This document shows, piece by piece, positions 55,041 to 64,000 of a DNA stretch of 64,000 nt. The stretch's first letter is position 1. Each line of letters begins with the position of its first letter. The notes below the pieces were generated by a model. It saw only the letters and a program-made list of their open reading frames with translations. It was not told where the DNA came from and searched no databases. This stretch comes from Acanthosepion esculentum. Its lineage: Eukaryota; Mollusca; Cephalopoda; Sepiida; Sepiidae. Made by a program: the position numbers and the translations under genes. The stretch is taken from the NCBI GenBank assembly GCA_964036315.1, contig OZ038495.1, positions 28,573,766 through 28,637,765 on the forward strand. The letters are read 5' to 3'.

Positions 55041-55612
55041 AAATATCGTCTTCCTACTCTATCCTCTGTTACTCTACGGATCACTCTCTCTACTCTGTTA
55101 CTCTACGGATCACTCTCTCTCTCCTCTGTTAATATACGGATCACTCTCTCTGCTCTATGTTAATATACGGATCACTCTCTGCTCTATGTTAATATACGGA
55201 TCACTCTCTCTGCTCTATGTTAATATACGGATCACTCTCTCTGCTCTATGTTACTATACGGATCACTCTCTCTGCTCTGTTAATATACGGATCACTCTCT
55301 CTGCTCTATGTTACTATACGGATCACTCTCTCTGCTCTATGTTAATATACGGATCACTCTCTCTGCTCTATGTTAATATACGGATCACTCTCTCTGCTCT
55401 ATGTTAATATACGGATCACTCTCTCTGCTCTATGTTACTATACGGATCACTCTCTCTGCTCTGTTAATATACGGATCACTCTCTCTGCTCTATGTTACTA
55501 TACGGATCACTCTCTCTGCTCTGTTACTATACGGATCACTCTCTCTGCTCTATGTTAATATACGGATCACTCTCTACTCTGTTACTATACAGATCGCTAT
55601 TTTCTATACTAT
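55041..55612 (+). repeat. Minisatellite, about 17 units of 29-31 bp
   Basis: The unit is TATACGGATCACTCTCTCTG followed by CTCTATGTTAA (or CTCTATGTTAC, or the 2-bp-shorter CTCTGTTA). Variant units recur in the same order about six units apart, which suggests higher-order duplication. The repeated YGSLSLL-type frames at 55021-55721 are translations of this array. Confidence 0.92.
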
Positions 55613-55842
55613 TCTATTCATCATACTATTTCTCTATACAGATCACTATTCGGTGGTTACAATTAGAGCGAGTATAATCGAGCAGGTACTGTTAGTGCGA
55701 GTGTCATTCGAAGGCATCTGACACCAGTATCGTTCAACGACATTACTATAGTTGTATGCGATTACAAAGTGTCTGTTACCACGAGCATTACAAAAGTGGC
55801 AATGAGTGTTCGTTGACATCACAAAAGATACGGAATTCATTC

Positions 55843-55960
55843 TTCTTCTTTATGCCTTTTCCCTTCAGGACGTGAGTGATCACACCTCTCCACTACTTCC
55901 TCTAAATATATCTGTCAACAGTGTTTATCATTTCACTATCTCTCCCACACCTTACTCTAC
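55843..55960 (-). mobile_element. RTE/BovB-like LINE 3' end fragment
   Basis: TTTTCCCTTCAGGACGTGAG followed by TGATCACACCTCTCCAC matches the 3' end of the LINE at 2478 (CTTTCAGGACGTAGGCGATC, then ATGGCTCTCCACC). About 110 bp survive. Confidence 0.55.
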
Positions 55961-56224
55961 CCGCCAGATGTAGATCCGCACAAAACACTAGATAACAATT
56001 GACTGCCTTCCAAAAGTAAACACATGATTGACCCAGCTGAACCAAGCATATGCACACCAAGGACAAACCAGATTCTAAGTAGTTATATAAACATCAATCC
56101 TAGAGAGAGAAAGTATATGCGATAATTTCGAATTCCTGTTCGAAGAAATCCCTAAAACCACAAGCCCACGCGCACTGATAAATTGCGGAGTTTAATAAAC
56201 AATAATTTTGCGTAAGAGAAGTTT

Positions 56225-56560
56225 AGTAACTATTTACACTATTTACAGTGTTCGGACTGATGTCCTCATATTTGTTGTCATATTCGTGACGTTTCAGCCG
56301 TTATACGATTCGGCCTTCTTCAGGTGATTGGAATTTCGAACCAAGCCCTCCACGGGTATACATTGTTCTAGTTTCACGTTTCATGCATCTTCCAGATATC
56401 TCAGTTTTAGTTATTTCACTTTACCTCAACTCTCCATGTTTTTGTTCACCTCTGCTTTGGAATTGAACTGTTCAGGAATTGAACTCAAAATTCTTTGGGT
56501 CAAGTCATTGGATTACTTCAACCAGCAGTCTTAACTACTGGGCCATGTGTCCTTGAGAAA
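56225..56560 (-). mobile_element. tRNA-derived SINE family B, copy 7
   Basis: The minus strand begins ACACATGGCCCAGTAG near 56555, a clear A box. It has GAGTTCAATTCC-type B-box sequence twice (a small internal duplication around 56452-56485), the body GGCTTGGTTCGAAATTCCAA, and the hammerhead-like CTGAAGA-AGGCCGAATCGTATAA-CGGCT-GAAACG (56323 to 56292). Helix II here is GGCCG/CGGCT, with one wobble. Confidence 0.78.
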
Positions 56561-56756
56561 TTTATTCTGGTGTTCTTTTTCACTGACCCACCAACATTTT
56601 ATTACATATGTTTGAAAGCTAAAATGAACGTTGCGATTCGCAATATTAAAACCACTTTTGTTAAGTGATGTTCAATGAATTTTGGTCAGCCTTCTTGTAT
56701 AACGAATAAGTATTTAGAATATAGATTAATATTTTATTGATTCATACCTTTTATAA

Positions 56757-56885
56757 TGTTTGACACCTCTGTGTCGAGTAATGGTTAACAAGCTTATCTC
56801 GCTGGAACAATTAGGGCTTAATAGTGAGTTTGATCCTCGCTAGGTGCTCCGTAATTTCGACCTTGTGACATACCTAAGCTACGTT
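56757..56885 (+). mobile_element. tRNA-derived SINE family C, copy 2
   Basis: The plus strand GAGTAATGGTTAACAAGCTT, ATCTCGCTGGAACAATTAGG, GTGAGTTTGATCCTCGCTAG, GTGCTCCG and CGACCTTGTGACATACCTAA aligns with the minus-strand copy at 34736-34870. The acceptor-like pairing is weaker than in copy 1. Confidence 0.7.
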
Positions 56886-57414
56886 TAGAAAATCAACATA
56901 TGTTTTATTTACAAGCGGGCAATAAATTAATTTATAGCGGAGCACGATAACTAATAGCGTCTTTTAGAGAAATTAAATTTAGTTAATTTCAAAAGTCCTG
57001 AGTATGGAAAAAAACTACATCCGGCAGCAAGGTCTATAAGCGAGAGGTTTTGGGAAGCGTAGAACCACTTCTTAATCGCTGTCGTTCCCAGGTCCACCCT
57101 GACACGGGGTGGTAGCAACTGTTAGGGTCTCAGCTATGGACAAACAGTGAACCCCAAAAAACTGGGGTCAAAATACTATGAAAGTATAAAAAATAGATTT
57201 GGAGTAAAAATACCAACAATACATTTTTGAAAAAAAAATTACCAGCAATAAACCATAATCCAGATTATTGCCAAAATCTCTTTTTACAAAAATACGTCAA
57301 TGAATCCTTATTTACAAACTGATTTTTTTAGAAAGGAATACATACGCTTTTCATACGAACCCATCCTAAAGATCTTGTCGACATTAATTGATCCATTGAG
57401 GTGTTGATATTTTT
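56886..57414. other. No gene; possible LINE leader scrap near 57010-57160
   Basis: AACTACATCCGGCAGCAAGG at 57014 recurs in diverged form near 27291 and may be LINE 5' sequence. The rest is AT-rich. Confidence 0.3.
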
Positions 57415-57860
57415 TAATTTTTTTTTTTAATCATATCACCCCAAGCAAGGCCGGAGGCCACTATCACGCAAAGGGTTAAAGAAGGGTTGGAGGAAGAGCA
57501 GATAGGAGTGGCAAGGGAGGGGATGTGGAGAAAGAGAAAGACACTGGGTCGATCAAGGCAAGGGGGCCACAAAAGATCCGGAGCGAGAGCAGATAGGAAT
57601 GAAAAATGAAAGGATGTGGAGAAGGGAAGTGTATAGATCAAGGCAACTGGAGATGTCGATTGATGCTACACTTAAACCGTTGGAGATTGTATTTGTTAGG
57701 GAAATAGTAATAGGGAAGGGAGTTCTATAGGCGAGATGTGCGAGACATGAAGCTATTGGAGTAAAAGAGACGTCTACATCTAACAGTTTCAACGGTGTAG
57801 GGGTGATATGCTGTAAAACGGAATAAACCAGACCAAATCCAAAGTCTTCATATTTTCCTG
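57415..57860 (-). mobile_element. Jockey/CR1-like LINE C-terminus with expanded 3' UTR
   Basis: The minus strand encodes VETV-like, SRTSR.WNSLPYYYFPNKYN and LQRFKCSINRHLQLP, then a stop. The 3' UTR contains TCCACATCC...CTCCTATCTGCTCT twice (an internal duplication of about 85 bp) before the usual GCCTTGCTTGGGGTGATATG and an A-rich tail. The other copies have this block once. Confidence 0.72.
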
Positions 57861-60690
57861 CACAAAAATATGACGAAATCATTTCCAATCTGTTGACAGT
57901 TAAATGTGTTGTATTCCTTTTGTATCATTTCAGATTTTAGAGAGACGGCGACACGATTCATATAAGAAGAATTTGCGAGTGTTTTCAGAATTACTTCTAA
58001 ATATCAGTATTTTCCTTTTTGTCATTGAAGCCGTGTTTGTGTGTGTCGTCTCGATTGAATATTACTAAGTAAAACAAATGCATTCAGAGGTGTATTTACG
58101 CAGACCTCTTACGAGATTGCATTTACACTATCCTTTAGTTGAGGTTATTTACAAATCGCACTCTGTGACAGACACACGGCTATCGAATTATAAAAAAGTC
58201 TAGCCTTTTAGGCATCAATCTATAAAATGCGTCCATAATATTTATCATATCTGTCAATGCGCACATCACATCTATTTCCATATATCATGACATATAAGTC
58301 TCACTTTTTGTCAACAATTCGCTCAGATAAATCACCGTTACACTTATATGCGATGCTGAAACTGATTGTAAAAGTAAAATTTTATTGCAAAGAACATTTC
58401 CCTTTTAAGTGCCTCTTCCCGAAGAACGTGGCGATATTTGCTCTCTAAATCTTCCTGGCCTTCTTTCGCTGCTTTAACTTTTAAATTTTTACCTTTCTTC
58501 TATGTCCCTTCCCTGTGATTAATTTACGCAAACACATTAAATAGTAATGTTCCCTACTTGATTTACCTTCAGTATGTCATGTCGATGTTCAGTTATCTAA
58601 AATCTCTTTCCTCATTATGGGTCCCAGAAACTTCACTTTTCAGGTAAGCATTACCAGACAGTGAATATAACACATTGAGCCACCCTGGGCTCTTATTTGT
58701 TCGAGCCGTCTGACTAGAATTGTCTTCGAGAAGAGAAAAACGACAATGGCTAAAATCGCATCCACAGACACTGCGAGAGATTCCATTGGTTTTGGGCTGA
58801 TGGGAACTACGAATCTTTCATGCTGGATTTGGTTCCAAAATGGTGTGCATTGAGCTCATCTGACAAAGATTAGGTCAACTACTTCGGGTAAACGTGTCAT
58901 ATCACGTTCCGCTTAGTTATAAGCCATTCATACCTATCATTTACTCTATGTACCCCCAAAATATTGGTTTGTTGAACAGATTAGTTCATTATTCCAGTTG
59001 AGCCAAGTTATCTAGAATTGGTTTGGAAAACATTCTGCGAGAATTCCGGCAAATTTTGCGACCACGATGTACGCTTTAGATGAACCAAAAGTAATATTTA
59101 AGCGATGGGCTGTACGCGTCTATTCGCGTGCAATAAAGCGCCTTACCTACAAATATCAGGTATTCAACACGTTACTGGGCACCTGAACAACGACTGATTT
59201 TGTGATAGTGCATCAACTTCTGTCTACAAGTTTATATAAACATAGTCTCCGTGATATTTAAAAAAAATTTGTGTGTTTAAATTCGTCGAAAACAAAATAA
59301 TTTAAAATTCACTTTCGTTTTATTGAGTTGTTTTCTCTTCTCGTTTTCGAATATGTACAATAAACTTTGTTTAGTTATTTTGTCAGTAGATAATTCTAAT
59401 TGGATATTCCGCGTGGAATAGAGAATATAACATTATTTTTATGTTGAATTTTGTGCATATGCTTGATATTGATTTGGCCAAATCTCTTAACATCTGTAGT
59501 TTTATGTATATGTAATTATCTGTCGACTTCAATTTAAATAATTTATCGGTATACGTATTGATTTATCTATATAAGTTCTTTTTCATATTCTAATGTATGA
59601 CATAGGCCTTCTTTAAAGGCAGGAAAACATGGATTATAACGGCGCTTACGCTACGACGCCTCTTAGAGAATTCAGAGCTATCAACTCGGGCTAGAGAGCA
59701 ATGTATATCCTGTCAATTATTAATAGCTGAGGTAGAAATGGATTCATGCTTCTTCCAAGGGAAGTGGAACGGAGTGAATTTAAAAGACTAGATGAAGATT
59801 TTGATTTGACATGTTCCTTTAATCGTTAGGGCCTCCGCACATCAAAATCATAAATACCTTATGAGGCAGAAACATTGACCTCATATATATGTATCAGGAA
59901 TGTGAGCTATAAACTGTTCATGTCAGTGAGACGTATATAAAGTTAAGTCAATCTTGTCTGGTTTATTTCAATATGTTGAATATTAAATTAAACATTTATA
60001 AGAACCAACAATTATGGCAGAAAGGCTGAGAAGAGTATCTTCTAAAGTCAATGGCTTGGTTTGGAGCTTAAGTTCAGTAGCGGCAGTTACCGACCTCCGA
60101 AAAAACAATGGGTTCTCTAAAACATTGATTTTAGGTTAAAACGCAGTTTTTTCTACCAAGTGTGAGCCGGCAGACAAACTACTACGGTAAAAATTGTAGA
60201 TAGTTTTAATCATGGTAAAAAATGAATACATCGCAATGTACAATGTATCATATTGCGTATACGGCTGTGTAGTCACCAGCGATGCTAATATCATTCAACA
60301 AAAGTAATCGATGAGTAAGTGTCAAAATTATAACATATCAATTGGCGGTCACCTGTTTCATTAAGCTTTGCTTCCGTGAATAATGGTTGAACATCATATG
60401 TGATTCATTATTCTGTATATTCTGGAATCAGAATTAAATATGGGAAGGAACAATACAAAGGCGAAGGTAGTGTGATGGTTTTAGATACATTCTGTCAGAG
60501 AAACATTGGATCCTGTCATACTTGTTAAAGATATTTTATCACATACCATCTGCTTTAAGGTAATTTGAAGAACAGGTGTAGCTACTACAGTAGCCGTTTT
60601 TCATCAGGCGTGTTTTAGTGGAATATTTTGGGAACATCAAGAAGATAAACTGTGTCGTTTTGAACAACAAACTCAGCCGATATTTTTTAT
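57861..60690. other. No recognised feature, 2.8 kb
   Basis: No repeat family, terminal repeats or coding similarity recognised. Confidence 0.4.
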
Positions 60691-60699
60691 GTGCAGTGT

Positions 60700-61320
60700 C
60701 TCTTCAATGCGTTGGCGATCATGCCCCCCCCATCTTCCTGTACCCTGTAGCTCTTAATAAATTTTGGGTTTCTGTTATTTCTCTCAAGCACTGTTCTGCC
60801 ATCCATTTGCTCAAGCCGACCAAATATGTTACAAGTTGCTTTCTTCTGTCCCTCTTTCCCTGTCCTGTGAGTATCAGATTTTCCAAGCCACCCTTCCTTA
60901 TGTGCCCCATAAATTTCAGCTGCCTCTTTCTGATGTTAAGTATAAATTTGCTTTTTGTTTTCATTCTCTACTAAAGATCGTCGGTGGTCACATGTTCAGT
61001 CCATGATATCCTTAGCACCCTTCTGTAGAACCACATTTCTGTTGCTTTGAGTCTCTTCTTCGTCTTTGAGGAGATTGTTCGCCATTCGCTGTCATAAAGG
61101 AGGACAGATATCACGTGGCAGTTCAGTATTATTTTTCTTTGTTTCTAACGATGGTTATCTGTCTCTTAATACTCTTCTTTGCTTTGGACGGCATCTTTGA
61201 CCATCCCAATATGCCTTCGGTTCTCGGTCCGATGTTAGAACACTTCTCATAGATTTTTACTTTGTTAGACGCCTTTGCGTAGTCTATAAAACAGAGATAA
61301 TAAAACTCATCATCTGAATT
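60700..61320 (-). mobile_element. RTE/BovB-like LINE, 3' part with internal deletion
   Basis: Minus strand from 61320: YYLCFIDYAKASNKVKIYEK (a reverse transcriptase palm block with the first catalytic Asp, FIDYAKAFD in intact relatives), then a jump to RTEGILG and KAKKSIKRQ, the MWFYRR region, and FILNIRKRQLKFMGHIRKGG, LENLILTGQGKR, LVGLSKWMAEQ. YADD is lost in the internal deletion. A piece of the same gene lies immediately upstream but on the opposite strand (61324-61450). Confidence 0.75.
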
Positions 61321-61323
61321 CTG

Positions 61324-61450
61324 ATGAACAGAACGCGCAGAAGAATCAGGCCAGAGATAGGACAAGAACAGTGCCGGTTCGTCAAAGAAATTGGAACAAG
61401 GAATGCGATATTCCTTCTCAGAATATTATCAGAAAGAGCAATACGAAATA
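61324..61450 (+). mobile_element. Inverted 5' segment of the adjacent LINE
   Basis: The plus frame NRTRRRIRPEIGQEQCRFVK, then EIGTRNAIFLLRILSERAI, is the reverse transcriptase block that in intact relatives lies directly before LCFIDYAKAFDKV. Here the two blocks sit back to back on opposite strands with only a few bases between. This is the arrangement produced by twin priming during LINE insertion. Confidence 0.75.
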
Positions 61451-61934
61451 CAGCAGGTACTACTAATTCAATTAATCATTTAGACCAACACATAAGATTT
61501 GCTCTCCACCATGCAGCAGTTGCAAGGCTTGCGCTTAAAATCATAGTATCCAGTTTCCAAAGGAAATCTTTTTGGAGAGTTCCAGCCTAATCGAGTAATT
61601 TTGTGAGCAATTGAAGCTAGCAACATAAAATAATGCAAATGTCCGTAATATTCAACAGAATAGATAGATAGATAGATATGCTGCGGTTTTAGGGTTATTC
61701 AAGAAACGACTGATATGGGTTTGTCGTAAAACGAATCCAACAGAAGTAGCGTGAACTAAAATGGTTGCATATCAACATTACTTTTACATGACAAAGACCT
61801 TCGGCTCCATAAGTATTCTGAGACTTTGAACAGCCTTCAAAACATTGGCTGACTATGCTCGCATAAATATCTCGCCATATTTTATATAGCGGAAGATATA
61901 TTGGTCAGCTTAGTAGAATAAAGTTCCCAATAAA
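61451..61934. other. No gene; (GATA)n at about 61662-61678
   Basis: A short GATA run and AT-rich sequence. It may include decayed LINE sequence upstream of the zinc-knuckle fragment. Confidence 0.35.
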
Positions 61935-62146
61935 AATCAGTCTACGACTTTCTTCCTAGTCCAGTAAATCTAAATATATGGGTGTTAAATGAAACGCATA
62001 ACTGCCTTCTATATGGAAGGAGAGGTTCGTTTCAACACATATTAAGTAGATGCCCCAAGCATTTAGGAGAAGGACGGTACCATTCGCAACTGGATCAGTT
62101 CATTAGAGCCATAGCGAATGCAATCACGACACCTATTAGGTCGTGA
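61935..62146 (+). mobile_element. R2-type non-LTR retrotransposon C-terminus with zinc knuckle
   Basis: An open plus frame of 70 codons reads KSVYDFLPSPVNLNIWVLNE, THNCLLYGRRGSFQHILSRC, PKHLGEGRYHSQLDQFIRAI, ANAITTPIRS and stops. The VYD.LP.P.NL..W block, the C-x2-C...H-x4-C knuckle and the GRY.....D..... block are typical of the C-terminal region of R2-like non-LTR proteins. The second knuckle cysteine is tyrosine here (TAT for TGT). The upstream reverse transcriptase is missing. Confidence 0.7.
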
Positions 62147-62231
62147 AAATTTAAAGCAGGGTGTAATTAGCTATTAACACATTTTATCAAAACCGTAGAA
62201 AATAAAAGGGAAGCAGGAAAAAATACCCATA

Positions 62232-62690
62232 TATGCTTTTTTGTGATGTCAACGAACACCCATTGCCACTTTTGTAATGCCAAAGAATACTGGTTATCAC
62301 TTTCGTAATGCTCGTTGTAGTAGAGACTTTGTAATCGCAGATATAACTCTAGTATCACCGTTGAACAATACTGGTGTCAGACGCCTTCGAATAGCACACG
62401 CACTAATAGTACTTGCTCGAAAAGTAACTACTGAATAGTGTTCCGTGTGATGAACACTATAGAGACTAATATAGTGAATAGTATAGAGAATAGCGCTCCG
62501 TAAATAGAGGATAGGGTAGAAATGGTGATCACTTAGACGCCACATTAATTTCCATATATACATTATCTTTACCATCACGTAATCTACTTATTCAAAATGG
62601 GATCGCCTATGTTTGCTCTCTGCAATCTGTGTTCAACGTCCAGTGTAAGCAACGACATTTTATTCTATATGACAGCTTTTAACTGCATCC
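62232..62690 (-). repeat. Composite repeat, inverted fifth copy
   Basis: Reverse complement of the modules at 53632-55840, including the upstream part (AGGCGATCCCATTTTGAATA, TAGATTACGTGATGG) and the downstream part (AGGCGTCTGACACCAGTATT, TACTACAACGAGCATTAC). It has only one or two GGATCAC-type units, so it shows the ancestral state before minisatellite expansion. Confidence 0.8.
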
Positions 62691-62814
62691 GATTGGCAGC
62701 TGATCACAGACCTGTAAAACCTACAGAAATTTCCCAGGTCACATTGTACAAAACTATGATCTATTAATATATTACAACAGCACTAATAAATGTTATCGGT
62801 TGCATAGGAGGGAC

Positions 62815-62817
<3 letters not shown>

Positions 62818-62866
<49 letters not shown>
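62818..62866. repeat. (AT)n microsatellite
   Basis: About 49 bp of TA. Confidence 0.95.
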
Positions 62867-62869
<3 letters not shown>

Positions 62870-64000
62870 CTGTTTTTGTCCTTTTCTTTTAATTTTTATT
62901 TTTCTACCAGTATCTAACTACAGATAACTATCATGTGTGTAGCTCTTAACATGACATTCAACTTGTTTAGAAGTGCTAAACTATCATCTATATAGAACTC
63001 TTTTCTCGGATTAAACTGCTTCAAGTAAATGTATTCATCTTTAATCCCTATTTATTGACGTTACAAAATCACATAAGTCATTAGCAAAAAAATGCCACAT
63101 TAGACGAAGCTTTCTAGCAACAACAAAATAACGATGTAATCAAGTCGTTAGCTTTCCACACTGTCTTAAACAAAAGGTTAGGAAGGAAATTCCCCTGAGT
63201 ACTAGAAACAACGATGACAAAAAAAAAATTGTTTAAGAGAAATATCTCATAAATTGCAACCAACTAACTCAGTTTGAATGGATGAGTACATCAAAATGTT
63301 TCTTGTATAGAACCGGTTGATCTCATTACTACGATTCCACTTTTAAAATTATCAATCCATGATTCTGCTTATATAAAACTACTACCATTGAATATTATAA
63401 ATCAGCAGGAATCCATAACATTGCTTACAATAAAAAAAGGAAATCTTATACCCTCGAATGAAAACGTGGAATCCTTCAGCAATAGACATTTGGCGCACGA
63501 AATATCAAAGCCTATTGATTCCACCTCAAGAAGAGAAAATGATTTAATCTTTTTTTTTAATGTCTGGTTTTCTTTTTCCTTCATTTTTAAAAAAGTATTT
63601 AACAGAAATAACGTATAATACCAAACTAGTTCACGAATTTAGGCAGCTATTTTAAACATAGGAAGAAAGGTTCTTATATTCCCTAGACTCTGTAATCAAG
63701 CGTATAAATTGAATATTGTAAATCAGCACGAATCCATAACATTGCGTTGGAAAAATAAAAAAATAAAAAATGGAAATCTTATACCCTCGAATGCAAAGGT
63801 GGGGATTTGAATATTTTATAAAATCCCCGCGAAGAAAAACTCGACCGTTGTAAACAACATATTATGAAGCAGTTACAATGCAATGTGTGTGGAGAACTCA
63901 GAGAATAGTCCTACTGATTTCTTGTCCATAAAGAACACGAAATGGTCGTCTCTTCGAGAGTAAAATAGAAAAGTTATTTTGATAATTGTATTAGCGTTAA
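62867..64000. other. No gene; direct duplication 63388-63475 / 63708-63805
   Basis: TTGAATATTATAAATCAGCA (63388) recurs as TTGAATATTGTAAATCAGCA (63708), followed in both by GAATCCATAACATTGC and GGAAATCTTATACCCTCGAA. The copies are about 320 bp apart. No protein similarity is seen in the frames here. Confidence 0.6.

Larger units (their letters stand above)
53632..55840 (+). repeat. Composite repeat cluster, four direct copies
   Basis: A module with AGCAAGTACTATTAGTGCGA, AGGCGTCTGACACCAGTATT, GTTCAACGGCG.TACTATAG, TACTACAACGAGCATTAC and GTTCGTTGA.AT.ACAAA occurs at about 53850-54035, 54230-54385, 54800-54990 and 55665-55830, all in the same direction. Each is preceded by a (TATACGGATCACTATTCTCT)-type run. 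In the fourth copy that run is expanded into the minisatellite at 55041-55612. An upstream part (AGGCGATCCCATT, GATCACGTGATCATAG) is present in the first copy. A fifth, inverted copy lies at 62232-62690. No coding content; the class is unknown. Confidence 0.8.

Noticed and set aside
55041..55612. CRISPR array
   Set aside because: Units are contiguous without unique spacers, and the window is eukaryotic.
55021..55721. Repeat protein with YGSLSLLYVNIRIT motifs
   Set aside because: The units are 29 or 31 bp, not multiples of three, and the same peptides appear in different frames along the minisatellite. This is not a conserved protein.
60575..60615. Minus-strand CTGATGAAAAACGGC as a hammerhead core
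   Set aside because: No GAAA closes a helix II; only the CTGATGA box is present.

Overview
This is AT-rich eukaryotic DNA with no host gene that I can defend. Everything with recognisable coding content is a broken transposable element. The repeat mix points to a cephalopod mollusc, most likely an octopus: several tRNA-derived SINE families, BovB/RTE-like and jockey/CR1-like LINE ends, a Gypsy-like gag remnant, Helitrons, Tc1/mariner relics, and very many AT, GT and TTA microsatellites. The species is an inference. No spliced gene, rRNA, real tRNA gene or CRISPR array is supported. The long open frames at 49.4-51.0 kb, 29.4-30.2 kb and 55.0-55.7 kb are translations of simple repeats.

Layout. 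0-7 kb: AT-rich DNA, an RTE-like LINE (-), a second one (+) interrupted by a SINE, and a GC-rich tandem array (-). 8-15 kb: an inverted SINE-like pair, LTR relics (one inside a duplicated segment whose other copy is the empty site), and the 5' half of a Tc1 element. 16-20 kb: a Helitron, a transposon deletion derivative, and a large inverted repeat carrying hammerhead ribozyme motifs. 20-26 kb: a GC-rich pair, a collapsed LTR element with a gag start, a foldback element, SINEs arranged head to head, a 620-bp ATT/GTT tract and a LINE C-terminus. 27-36 kb: LINE ends, a purine tract, and a 105-bp tandem array hit by a second Helitron and bordered by a tRNA SINE. 36-41 kb: a second transposon deletion derivative set in AT repeats, a perfect 95-bp palindrome, and a 5'-truncated jockey/CR1-like LINE with a readable reverse transcriptase. 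41-49 kb: an 80-bp-class mariner MITE, a tRNA SINE with a complete hammerhead ribozyme, a Tc1 element with a nearly readable catalytic domain, and more SINE and LINE ends. 49-64 kb: a 1.5-kb polypurine tract, a composite repeat with a 17-unit minisatellite (inverted copy at 62.2-62.7 kb), a LINE with an inverted 5' piece, and a LINE zinc-knuckle fragment.

How the parts relate. The window is a layered record of insertion and decay. The best candidate for an unusual system is the repeated occurrence of hammerhead ribozyme cores, CTGANGA - helix II - GAAA, in five different repeat families. One, on the - strand at 44105-44178, has every core nucleotide, a 12-bp helix I with a bulge, a GTC cleavage site and a palindromic helix III suited to dimer action. 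It lies directly behind a tRNA promoter B box in a tandem SINE, so transcription of the tandem could yield self-cleaved, unit-length RNA. A second lies in both arms of a 240-bp inverted repeat that resembles Penelope-like terminal repeats.
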